From an uncultured Klebsiella sp. (GTDB lineage Bacteria > Pseudomonadota > Gammaproteobacteria > Enterobacterales > Enterobacteriaceae): DNA of 5,332 nucleotides. Every line of letters begins with the position of its first letter. Positions within the stretch are counted from its first letter, which is position 1. Both the position numbers and the translations under genes were made by a program. The notes beneath the pieces are model-generated. The model was given only the letters and a program-made list of their open reading frames with translations, was not told the origin of the DNA and ran no database searches. The stretch lies in contig CABUCP010000260.1 of assembly GCA_902490055.1 (NCBI GenBank), positions 1 to 5,332 on the forward strand. Reading direction: 5' to 3'. Shown in pieces: positions 1 to 5,332 of this stretch.

Positions 1-253
1 AAACGTCCAAAAGCTGGCCCTTGTCGCCGTACTTAGCTCACTTTCATTCGCAAGTTTCGCCGCCGTTGAAGTGCAGTCCACTCCAGCGGGTCAACATAAA
101 ATCGGTACCGTAGCCGCTTCCGCCGGCACCAATCTGGGTTCGCTTGAAGAGCAGCTGGCGCAGAAAGCAGACGAAATGGGGGCGACCTCTTATCGTATTA
201 CTTCCGTGACCGGTCCTAATACCCTGCACGGTACCGCGGTTATCTATAAGTAA
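1..253 (+). CDS. bhsA: BhsA (YcfR) DUF1471 envelope stress protein, 5' end cut by window
   Basis: This is a small secreted protein of the DUF1471 (YhcN/BhsA/McbA) family. In E. coli, BhsA (also called ComC or YcfR) is linked to stress resistance, biofilm formation and lowered copper permeability of the outer membrane, and is repressed by the neighbouring ComR. The frame is open from base 2, and 83 residues are visible. By comparison with the 85-residue E. coli protein, only the initial Met-Lys is missing; base 1 would be the last base of the Lys codon. The visible N-terminus (NVQKLALVAVLSSLSFASFA) is a signal peptide with predicted cleavage at FASFA|AVEV. The mature part contains the family core GTNLGSLEEQLAQKADEMGA and ends in GTAVIYK before a TAA at 251-253. 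It converges with ldtC and shares the terminator at 431-461. The promoter and start codon lie outside the window. Identification is by remembered similarity and is very likely right. Confidence 0.95.
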   Translation, partial: NVQKLALVAVLSSLSFASFAAVEVQSTPAGQHKIGTVAASAGTNLGSLEEQLAQKADEMGATSYRITSVTGPNTLHGTAVIYK

Positions 254-317
254 GTGTTGTAACCCCTGTCATGCCACTGACAAAACGCGTTCCTGACCCC
301 CTTCAGCAGAACGCGGG
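251..317 (+). repeat. Tandem hairpin unit 1 in the bhsA 3' region
   Basis: This is the first of two related units. It opens with the bhsA stop codon and reads TAAGTGTTGTAACCCC, then TGTCATGCCACT. The hairpin that follows pairs CGCGTTC (286-292) with GAACGCG (309-315) and continues inward with CTGA (293-296) and TCAG (303-306). The hexamer loop is CCCCCT (297-302), and CA (307-308) is bulged on the 3' side. No U-run follows, so it is not a terminator itself. The match to unit 2 and the pairing are read directly from the sequence. Any function is inferred. Confidence 0.7.
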
Positions 318-327
318 TAGTAAGCAG

Positions 328-400
328 TAAACGTAGTAACCCTTTGTTATGCCACTCTCGCGACGCGGTCCACACCCCTTCATGGGACCGCGCCACGCGA
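328..400 (+). repeat. Tandem hairpin unit 2 in the bhsA 3' region
   Basis: This is the second related unit, offset by 77-78 bases from unit 1. It reads TAAACGTAGTAACCC, then TTTGTTATGCCACT. The hairpin pairs CGCGGTCC (364-371) with GGACCGCG (385-392). An outer helix, TCGCG (358-362) with CGCGA (396-400), extends it across a small internal loop. The 13-base loop contains CCCCTTCA (375-382), which is also present in unit 1. The stem bases differ from unit 1 but pairing is kept. Short GTAGTAA/GCAGTAA repeats (317-339) bridge the two units. Confidence 0.7.
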
Positions 401-430
401 AACCTCGTCAGCTAGCCTGGCGATTGCCAC

Positions 431-461
431 AAAAAAACCCGCCATGCCTGGCGGGTTTTTT
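431..461. terminator. Bidirectional Rho-independent terminator between bhsA and ldtC
   Basis: A perfect 7-bp stem, CCCGCCA (438-444) with TGGCGGG (449-455), encloses the tetraloop TGCC. Seven As (431-437) lie on the left and six Ts (456-461) on the right, so each strand reads a G+C-rich hairpin followed by a U-tract. It ends bhsA transcription on the + strand. On the - strand it ends ldtC transcription, whose stop codon is 28 bases away at 490-492. The convergent arrangement explains why one element serves both genes. Confidence 0.95.
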
Positions 462-489
462 ACTTTCTGCCTTCCGGTTCCGCTAATGA

Positions 490-1455
490 TTACATCGCTT
501 GTTCGCCGGATACCTGGTGACGGGTCACATCAATCGGCATCCCCGAGCGCAGCTCCATCGCATATTCCATCACCTGCTGATTGGTCTGCGGCGCCTGTTT
601 AAAGTTCTGCATGCTGGCATTCAGTACGATTGGCAGCGTCTGCGGATCGTCATTGATGTGCTCGGATAGCGGCTGGTGAACCTCCACCAGGCGGGTGCCG
701 TTTGGCTCAACCGAAACCTTGATTGGTTCGTTAATGATGTTCACTTTCGTGCCCGGCGTTATTTTGTTGTACAGCGCTTTAATGTCGGCATCGCGCAGGC
801 GGATACAGCCCGAGCTAACGCGCATACCAATACCGAAATCGGCGTTGGTGCCGTGCAGTAGATAGACGCCGCCGTAGGCCGCGAGGCGAATCGCGTGATG
901 GCCCATTGGATTATTCGGCCCGGCAGGGACCACGGCTGGTAAATCGATACCCATGGCTTTATAACGCGCACGAATGTTAGCGGTTGGCGTCCAGGTCGGA
1001 TTAGCGCGCTTATCCGACACGGTGGTGACCATCGTCGGCGTCAGGGTATCGCCGCCGAGCTGGCCGATACCAATCGGATAAACGGTCACGCTATTTTGTC
1101 CCGGTGGATAGTAGTAAAGGCGCAGCTCGGCGATGTTAAGCACCAGACCTTCACGCGGGGCGTCAGGCAACAGCGTTTGTAGCGGAATGGTCAGTACGCT
1201 ACCGGCGCGCGGTACGTAAGGATCGACACCGGGGTTAGCCTGTAAAAGCGCGAGGAAACCAACGTTGTACTTCTTGGCGATTGCTTCCAGCGATCCGCCG
1301 TTATCCTGTACCACATGAAACTGATTCTGCCCAACCAGTCGGCTACCGCTCGGCGGCAGCGGCCAGGTGTTAGCGCGGGCGGGGAGGGCCAGCGTCGCCG
1401 CAACGGCTAATAAGGCAAGCCAGCTTGAAATACGCGAGATATTTATCATTACCAT
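490..1455 (-). CDS. ldtC: LdtC (YcfS) L,D-transpeptidase that anchors Braun lipoprotein
   Basis: This is a periplasmic L,D-transpeptidase of the YkuD family. In E. coli, LdtA, LdtB and LdtC join the C-terminal lysine of Lpp to meso-diaminopimelate of peptidoglycan, tying the outer membrane to the wall. The 321 residues match the roughly 320 of E. coli YcfS. Residues 1-28 form a signal peptide with a hydrophobic core near 12-24 and predicted cleavage at PARA|NTW. A LysM-type wall-binding segment follows at about 46-91. The catalytic YkuD domain covers about 103-245, with His201 and the SSGC motif at 214-217, where Cys217 is the nucleophile, followed by Arg219. The C-terminal tail of about 75 residues resembles that of E. 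coli YcfS. Two in-frame ATGs (1453-1455 and 1447-1449) follow a GTGGA Shine-Dalgarno. The second, giving 319 residues, has the more usual spacing, so the start is uncertain by two codons. It lies downstream of mfd with its own likely promoter. Confidence 0.97.
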   Translation of the reverse strand: MVMINISRISSWLALLAVAATLALPARANTWPLPPSGSRLVGQNQFHVVQDNGGSLEAIAKKYNVGFLALLQANPGVDPYVPRAGSVLTIPLQTLLPDAPREGLVLNIAELRLYYYPPGQNSVTVYPIGIGQLGGDTLTPTMVTTVSDKRANPTWTPTANIRARYKAMGIDLPAVVPAGPNNPMGHHAIRLAAYGGVYLLHGTNADFGIGMRVSSGCIRLRDADIKALYNKITPGTKVNIINEPIKVSVEPNGTRLVEVHQPLSEHINDDPQTLPIVLNASMQNFKQAPQTNQQVMEYAMELRSGMPIDVTRHQVSGEQAM

Positions 1456-1475
1456 AATTCCACAATAAACAAACG

Positions 1476-1503
1476 GTTATTTTTATAAGATAAGCAGTGT
1501 CAA
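1476..1503 (-). promoter_or_regulatory. Probable sigma-70 promoter of ldtC
   Basis: Read on the minus strand, a perfect -35 hexamer TTGACA (1498-1503) is followed by a 16-base spacer and AATAAC (1476-1481), a 4-of-6 match to the -10 consensus. The start site would fall near 1469, giving a short leader of about 15 bases before the ldtC start. A TATAAA further upstream, inside the spacer, is too close to this -35. The -35 is convincing, but the exact -10 is not settled. Confidence 0.6.
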
Positions 1504-1541
1504 TTATGGCGCGGGAGAGTGTGGGGAAATCCAGGCGGTTT

Positions 1542-1557
1542 GCAAAATGTTTGTAAA
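1542..1557 (+). promoter_or_regulatory. Possible CpxR-binding site upstream of ldtC
   Basis: The plus strand reads GCAAA (1542-1546), six bases, then GTAAA (1553-1557). This is one mismatch from the CpxR direct repeat GTAAA-N(4-8)-GTAAA. A weaker third half, CTAAC (1563-1567), follows with a 5-base gap. The site lies about 40 bases upstream of the ldtC -35, a plausible position for activation. My recollection is that ycfS has been linked to the Cpx envelope-stress response in E. coli. Such short A-rich motifs also arise by chance. Confidence 0.35.
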
Positions 1558-1578
1558 GTTTGCTAACTGTGACAGGTA

Positions 1579-1609
1579 AAGAGATGCGGTTTTGACAACC
1601 GCATCTCTT
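1579..1609 (-). terminator. Hairpin after mfd, probable weak intrinsic terminator
   Basis: A perfect 13-bp inverted repeat, AAGAGATGCGGTT (1579-1591) with AACCGCATCTCTT (1597-1609), has a 5-base loop and begins 5 bases past the mfd stop codon. On the minus strand the stem ends in CTCTT and only one more T precedes ACC, so the U-tract is short. It may terminate mfd transcripts partially or protect their 3' ends. A terminator fits with ldtC having its own promoter just downstream. Confidence 0.65.
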
Positions 1610-1614
1610 CGTTC

Positions 1615-4600
1615 TCAAGCGGTGGCGTTCTCTTCTAACTGGCGCATAAACTGGCGTACCCACTCCATGCGCGTTTTGCGCTCGTCCAGCTCCTGGAAGA
1701 ATTTCAGGCGGGTTGGCCCATCCAGCCGGTAATGCTGCGGCTGTTTCTGCAGCAGGCCGATGAGCCAAACCGGGTTAACGTTATTTTTCTCGTTAAATTC
1801 GATAACGCCGCCTTTTTCATTGCACTCCAGCTTGCGGATCCCCAGCTTCTGCGCCTGCTGGCGCAAACGGGCGATATCCAGCAGATTACGCGCCGCATCC
1901 GGCAGCATGCCAAAGCGATCGATCAGCTCGACCTTAATTTCATCGAGGTCATGTTCGTTTTTGGCGCTGGCGATACGTTTATAGAACGACAGGCGGGTGT
2001 TAACGTCGGGAATAAAGTCATCCGGCAGCAGCGCCGGCATGCGCAGCTCCACTTCCGTCTGCTGGCTGGTCAGATCCTCCAGAGACGGTTCGCGTCCCTC
2101 TTTCAGGGCGTCGACGGCGTTTTCCAGCAATTCCATATACAGCGAGAAGCCGATGGTCTCCATTTGTCCGCTTTGGCCTTCGCCTAATAGTTCGCCAGCG
2201 CCGCGGATTTCAAGGTCGTGGGTGGCGAGGGCAAAACCGGCGCCGAGGTCTTCCAGCGACGCAATAGCTTCCAGTCGTTTCTGCGCATCGGTGGTCATGG
2301 CTTTCGGATGTGGGGTTAACAGCCAGGCGTAGGCCTGATGGTGCGAACGACCAACGCGGCCGCGCAGTTGGTGTAGCTGGGCAAGACCGAAGTGGTCGGC
2401 GCGCTCAATGATGATGGTATTAGCGGTCGGAATATCGATCCCGGTTTCGATGATCGTGGTACAAACCAGCACGTTAAAACGCTGATGGTGGAAATCGTTC
2501 ATCACTCGTTCCAGTTCGCGTTCGCGCATTTGGCCGTGGCCAATGGCGATCCGCGCCTCCGGCACCAGCTCCGCTAAACGATCCGCCGCTTTCTGGATGT
2601 TTTCGACATCGTTATACAGATAGTAAACCTGACCGCCGCGCAGGACTTCACGCAGGATCGCCTCACGTACAACCAACGCGTCATATTCGCGCACGAAGGT
2701 CTTCACCGCCAGTCGGCGGGCCGGCGGGGTGGCGATAATGGACAGATCGCGCATGCCGCTCATCGCCATATTCAGCGTGCGCGGAATCGGCGTAGCGGTT
2801 AGCGTCAGAATGTCGACGTCCGCGCGCATTGCCTTGATCCGCTCTTTATGGCGCACGCCGAAGCGGTGTTCTTCATCGACGATTAACAGCCCCAGATCGC
2901 GCAGTTTGACTTCATTTTGCAGCAGTTTATGGGTGCCGATCAGAATATCGATTTTACCGTCCGCCGCCTGTTCGAGGATCTGCGCCTGCTCTTTGGCGCT
3001 GCGGAAACGCGAGAGCATTTCGATACGTACCGGCCAGTTGGCGAAACGGTCGCGGAAGTTATCGTAGTGCTGTTGGGCTAATAGAGTGGTAGGAACCAGC
3101 ACCGCGACCTGCTTATGGTTCTCAACGGCGAGGAAGGCGGCGCGCATCGCGACTTCGGTTTTACCAAAGCCGACGTCGCCGCACACCAGACGGTCCATCG
3201 CCAGCGGCTGACACATATCGCTGAGGACGGCGTTAATCGCCTGCGCCTGGTCCGGGGTGGTTTCAAACGGGAAACCGTCGCAGAACAGCTGGTACTGCTC
3301 GCGGTCATGCTTGAAGGCAAAGCCTTCTTTCGCTGCGCGCTGGGCGTAGATATCGAGTAGCTCGGCGGCGACGTCGCGCACTTTTTCCGCCGCTTTTTGC
3401 CTTGCCCGCGCCCAGGCGTCACCGCCCAGTTTATGCAGCGGCGCATTTTCTTCCGCGCCGCCGGCGTAGCGGCTGATCAGATGTAGCGATGATACCGGAA
3501 CGTACAGTTTGGCGTCGTTGGCGTAGGTCAGCATCAGGTATTCGCCCTTGATACCGCCGGCTTCGAGGGTGGTCATTCCTGCATATCGACCAACGCCGTG
3601 TTCGAGATGCACCACCGGCTGGCCGATATGCAGTTCCGCCAGGTTGCGGATCAGGGTATCGGGATTGATCGTGCGGCGCGAATCCTGGCGACGGCGGGCG
3701 ACGCGTTCGCCCAGCAGGTCGCTTTCGCAGATCAACGCCAGATTGGCCTGACTATCGATAAAGCCGTGCTCGGCGGCGCCAATCATCAGGAAGCGGCCAT
3801 TCCCGGTTGCTTCCTGCAGACGCAGAATATGTTTCGGCGCGATTTTAATGCGCGCCAGCATTTCGCCCAACGCTTCACGACGGCCTTCGCTCTCGACCGA
3901 GAAAATCACCGGGCCGCTGAAGGATTCGAGGAAGCGACGCAGGTTATCCAGCGGCGCTTTGTTTTGCGCCTGAATGGCCAGTTCGGGCAGAGATTGATAG
4001 CCGAGATTGGTGTTGGCGGCTTTTTCCGCCAGACGCTCGGTTTTTAACTGGACTCGCGGCCATTTTTTCAGCTCGCTGAACAGTTCGTCGCTGCGTAGCC
4101 ACAGCTGTTCAGGCGGCAGCAGCGGGCGCATCGGGTCAACGCCGCGGTTTTCAAAGCGCGCGCGCGTTTCATTCTGGAAACGCTCGGCGCTCTGTTCCAA
4201 ATCACCGGTATTGACAATCAACGTGCTGGCCGGGAAATAACTAAACAGCGGCGGCAGCGGCTCGTTGAAGAACAGCGGTTGCCAGTATTCGATACCGGCG
4301 GGGAGGGTGCCTTTGCTCACCTGCTGGTAAATATGCTCGGCGTCGCGTTTGACATCGAAACGATCGCGCCACTGGCTGCGGAACAGCTCGATGGCAGCCT
4401 GATCGGTCGGGAATTCATGCGCCGGCAGCAGGTTAATGGCCTCGACTTCTTCAAGGGTGCGCTGACTATCGACATCGAACAGCCGCAGGCTGTCTATTTC
4501 GTCATCAAAGAAGTCAAGTCGATACGGCTGTTCGCTACCCATCGGGAAGAGGTCAAGCAGGGCGCCGCGGGTGGCATATTCGCCGTGTTCCATTACCTGA

Positions 4601-5061
4601 TCGACGTGGCGATAACCAGCGCTATCCAGCTGCGTGCGGAGCGCATCGCGCGACAGACGCTGGCCTTTTTGCATCACCAGCGCGTGGCCGTGGAGATAGT
4701 TATGCGGGCAGACCTTCTGCATCAGGGTGCTTACCGGGACGATAAGTACGCCACGCTGCATGGTCGGCAACTGGTATAAGGTGGCAAGGCGCGAAGAGAT
4801 AATATCCTGATGCGGCGAAAAGCTATCGTAGGGTAGGGTTTCCCAGTCAGCCAGACCGATCACCATGCTGTCGGTAAATTGCCTGATTTCGTCGTTCAGA
4901 CGCAGGGCGTTCTGCATGTCGGGCGCCACCAGCACCACCGGGCCGTGATGGCGTTCGGCCATTTCGGCTACCAGCGTGGCGCAGGCCGCGCCGGTGAGTT
5001 CGCCAAGCTGGCGCTGATCGCCGGCTTTGACCGGCAGGGTGTAGCGATATTGTTCAGGCAT
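1615..5061 (-). CDS. mfd: Mfd transcription-repair coupling factor
   Basis: Mfd is a cytoplasmic DNA translocase. It binds RNA polymerase stalled at lesions, pushes it off using ATP, and recruits UvrA to start nucleotide excision repair. The 1148 residues equal the E. coli length as I recall it. Domains in order are a UvrB-like module (about 1-350), a linker domain (about 350-455), the CarD-like RNA polymerase interaction domain (about 472-546, with Leu499), RecG-like translocase domains (about 575-995) and the autoinhibitory C-terminal domain (about 997-1148). Visible motifs are Walker A GDVGFGKT (628-635, Lys634), DEEH (729-732), the TATPIPRT helicase motif (755-762), QLRGRVGR (898-905), and Arg929 and Arg953 in the translocation region. 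UvrA-contact residues Arg165, Arg181 and Phe185 are present, as are their C-terminal masking partners Glu1045, Asp1048 and Arg1049. The start matches the family N-terminus MPEQYRYTLP. Its Shine-Dalgarno is weak, since AGGGA lies 14 bases upstream. No damage or frameshift is seen. Confidence 0.99.
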   Translation of the reverse strand: MPEQYRYTLPVKAGDQRQLGELTGAACATLVAEMAERHHGPVVLVAPDMQNALRLNDEIRQFTDSMVIGLADWETLPYDSFSPHQDIISSRLATLYQLPTMQRGVLIVPVSTLMQKVCPHNYLHGHALVMQKGQRLSRDALRTQLDSAGYRHVDQVMEHGEYATRGALLDLFPMGSEQPYRLDFFDDEIDSLRLFDVDSQRTLEEVEAINLLPAHEFPTDQAAIELFRSQWRDRFDVKRDAEHIYQQVSKGTLPAGIEYWQPLFFNEPLPPLFSYFPASTLIVNTGDLEQSAERFQNETRARFENRGVDPMRPLLPPEQLWLRSDELFSELKKWPRVQLKTERLAEKAANTNLGYQSLPELAIQAQNKAPLDNLRRFLESFSGPVIFSVESEGRREALGEMLARIKIAPKHILRLQEATGNGRFLMIGAAEHGFIDSQANLALICESDLLGERVARRRQDSRRTINPDTLIRNLAELHIGQPVVHLEHGVGRYAGMTTLEAGGIKGEYLMLTYANDAKLYVPVSSLHLISRYAGGAEENAPLHKLGGDAWARARQKAAEKVRDVAAELLDIYAQRAAKEGFAFKHDREQYQLFCDGFPFETTPDQAQAINAVLSDMCQPLAMDRLVCGDVGFGKTEVAMRAAFLAVENHKQVAVLVPTTLLAQQHYDNFRDRFANWPVRIEMLSRFRSAKEQAQILEQAADGKIDILIGTHKLLQNEVKLRDLGLLIVDEEHRFGVRHKERIKAMRADVDILTLTATPIPRTLNMAMSGMRDLSIIATPPARRLAVKTFVREYDALVVREAILREVLRGGQVYYLYNDVENIQKAADRLAELVPEARIAIGHGQMRERELERVMNDFHHQRFNVLVCTTIIETGIDIPTANTIIIERADHFGLAQLHQLRGRVGRSHHQAYAWLLTPHPKAMTTDAQKRLEAIASLEDLGAGFALATHDLEIRGAGELLGEGQSGQMETIGFSLYMELLENAVDALKEGREPSLEDLTSQQTEVELRMPALLPDDFIPDVNTRLSFYKRIASAKNEHDLDEIKVELIDRFGMLPDAARNLLDIARLRQQAQKLGIRKLECNEKGGVIEFNEKNNVNPVWLIGLLQKQPQHYRLDGPTRLKFFQELDERKTRMEWVRQFMRQLEENATA
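4926..4933 (-). other. Chi site (GCTGGTGG) inside mfd
   Basis: The minus strand carries an exact GCTGGTGG octamer, the RecBCD recombination hotspot sequence of E. coli and its close relatives. It lies in the 5' part of mfd and is oriented with the gene. I noticed no other exact copy in the window. The match is certain; activity in this organism is assumed from kinship. Confidence 0.6.
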
Positions 5062-5083
5062 AGCGGTTGTCAGGATCCCTTAG

Positions 5084-5101
5084 CGCCTATCCCATTAGGC
5101 G
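5084..5101 (-). promoter_or_regulatory. Hairpin in the mfd leader, proximal
   Basis: CGCCTA (5084-5089) and TAGGCG (5096-5101) form a 6-bp stem with a 6-base loop, in the predicted untranslated leader of mfd. It ends about 22 bases before the start codon, next to the weak AGGGA Shine-Dalgarno. It is not followed by a U-run. A role in translation or mRNA stability is possible but not shown. Confidence 0.4.
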
Positions 5102-5114
5102 ATTGTTTGTACTA

Positions 5115-5134
5115 TTTGGCCGCTGTCGGCCAAA
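5115..5134 (-). promoter_or_regulatory. Perfect inverted repeat in the mfd leader, distal
   Basis: TTTGGCCG (5115-5122) and CGGCCAAA (5127-5134) form a perfect 8-bp inverted repeat around a 4-base centre. In RNA it would be a stable stem-loop in the mfd leader. In DNA it could be an operator for a dimeric regulator just downstream of the predicted mfd promoter. There is no U-tract on the minus strand, so a terminator is unlikely. I do not recognise a known operator. Confidence 0.45.
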
Positions 5135-5191
5135 CGTCGCGCGCATTCGCTCTACGATGTAAGGGCAAATTGCTGATATTCAATGTCTCTG

Positions 5192-5220
5192 ATTATCCGC
5201 AATTGGCCTGATTTCGCCAA
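5192..5220 (-). promoter_or_regulatory. Probable sigma-70 promoter of mfd
   Basis: On the minus strand TTGGCG (5215-5220, 4 of 6 matches to -35) is followed by exactly 17 bases and GATAAT (5192-5197, 5 of 6 matches to -10). Transcription would begin near 5185, giving a leader of about 124 bases that contains both hairpins at 5084-5134. A short inverted repeat, TTGGC (5203-5207) with GCCAA (5216-5220), overlaps the spacer and the -35. Confidence 0.5.
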
Positions 5221-5260
5221 CCCGAATGGCCTCTTGTCCGACGTTTTCTGCGGCGCATTC

Positions 5261-5332
5261 TGATAGATAAATATATACACTCTAAATTAACAGATTGATT
5301 TAAAACTATTAATTTGTTGTTTTGGCGAAAAA
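5261..5332. other. A+T-rich intergenic tract at the right edge, no gene seen
   Basis: By hand count this 72-base tract has 15 G or C bases, about 79% A+T, in sharp contrast to the G+C-rich mfd gene. It contains the inverted repeat AAATTAA (5284-5290) with TTAATTT (5309-5315). All minus-strand frames meet stops, so no gene end enters from the right. It may be the upstream control region of the next gene. In E. coli, ycfT and then lolCDE lie on this side of mfd. I could not identify a convincing promoter in it. Confidence 0.5.

Larger units (their letters stand above)
254..461 (+). ncRNA. Candidate bhsA 3'UTR-derived small RNA (two hairpins plus terminator)
   Basis: The 236 bases between bhsA and ldtC hold no credible gene. 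They contain two related hairpins with C-rich loops (units at 251-317 and 328-400) and a textbook Rho-independent terminator ending in six Ts at 461. That architecture of structured elements, conserved unpaired C-rich loops and a terminator U-tract is typical of Hfq-dependent small RNAs made from, or next to, mRNA 3' ends. ACCCCCTTCA is complementary to G-rich Shine-Dalgarno-like sequence, which would suit a pairing seed. I see no clear separate promoter, so release from the bhsA mRNA by RNase processing is as likely as independent transcription. I do not recognise it as a named RNA. The 5' boundary is arbitrary, and function is inference only. Confidence 0.35.

Noticed and set aside
251..400. 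The hairpin units as REP/BIME or ERIC elements
   Set aside because: Neither the REP consensus arms nor the ERIC inverted repeat ends, as I recall them, are present. The shared motifs are different.
251..400. The two repeats as a CRISPR array
   Set aside because: There are only two units. They diverge strongly in their stems and lie immediately after a gene, without uniform spacers or cas genes.
1370..1768. Minus-strand frame spanning the ldtC start, the intergenic region and the end of mfd
   Set aside because: It overlaps two well-supported genes in another frame and runs through the promoter and the terminator-like hairpin. The protein resembles nothing known to me.
1732..2187. Open frame of 151 codons antisense to the 3' part of mfd
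   Set aside because: It lies wholly inside mfd and its composition is explained by the G+C-rich third codon positions of mfd. It has no recognisable domain, and mfd is unmistakable on the other strand.
3598..4047. Open frame of 149 codons antisense to mfd
   Set aside because: It is a shadow of mfd codon bias. The translation shows no family motif and there is no reason to prefer it to the conserved gene.
4279..4779. Open frame of 166 codons antisense to mfd
   Set aside because: It is the longest antisense frame but is also fully contained in the UvrB-like part of mfd and lacks recognisable motifs, so it is treated as a shadow.
5225..5269. Short plus-strand frame starting at an ATG near the right edge (14 codons)
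   Set aside because: It has no Shine-Dalgarno, no promoter and no similarity, and it is too short to support.
5284..5315. Inverted repeat AAATTAA/TTAATTT as an operator or terminator
   Set aside because: The 7-bp A+T-only arms, 18 bases apart, are expected by chance in a tract of about 79% A+T. Mentioned only as part of the tract description.

Overview
The window is a chromosomal segment from a member of the Enterobacteriaceae, most likely of the Klebsiella/Enterobacter/Raoultella type. Three proteins support this. They are a BhsA (YcfR) homologue, an LdtC (YcfS) homologue and a full-length Mfd, in the same order and orientation as I recall for the Escherichia coli ycfR-ycfS-mfd region. Mfd has the same length as I recall for E. 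coli, and its known functional residues fall at the same positions. The genes look intact. I see no insertion sequence, phage gene, CRISPR array, tRNA or rRNA.

Layout. Positions 1-253 (+) hold bhsA, missing only its first two codons or so. Positions 254-430 are a long 3' untranslated stretch with two related hairpins in tandem, followed by a strong bidirectional terminator (431-461) shared with the convergent gene. Positions 490-1455 (-) hold ldtC. Positions 1456-1614 carry a probable ldtC promoter, a possible CpxR site and a hairpin just past the mfd stop. Positions 1615-5061 (-) hold mfd. Positions 5062-5332 contain a probable mfd promoter with a hairpin-bearing leader, then an A+T-rich tract (about 79% A+T over 5261-5332). 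No ycfT-like gene end is visible there.

How the genes work together. bhsA and ldtC both act in the cell envelope. BhsA is a small secreted DUF1471 stress protein, and LdtC attaches Braun lipoprotein to peptidoglycan. Mfd is a cytoplasmic transcription-repair coupling factor, so its proximity to ldtC looks like conserved synteny rather than a shared pathway.

The least explained part is 251-400. Two roughly 70-bp units share a conserved 5' half (the motif GTAACCC followed by ATGCCACT) and a C-rich loop (CCCCTTCA). Their stems differ in sequence but remain paired (CGCGTTC/GAACGCG versus CGCGGTCC/GGACCGCG). A conserved loop on stems that changed on both arms suggests selection at the RNA level. 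The stretch could be a small RNA released from, or co-transcribed with, the bhsA 3' end and finished by the terminator at 431-461.
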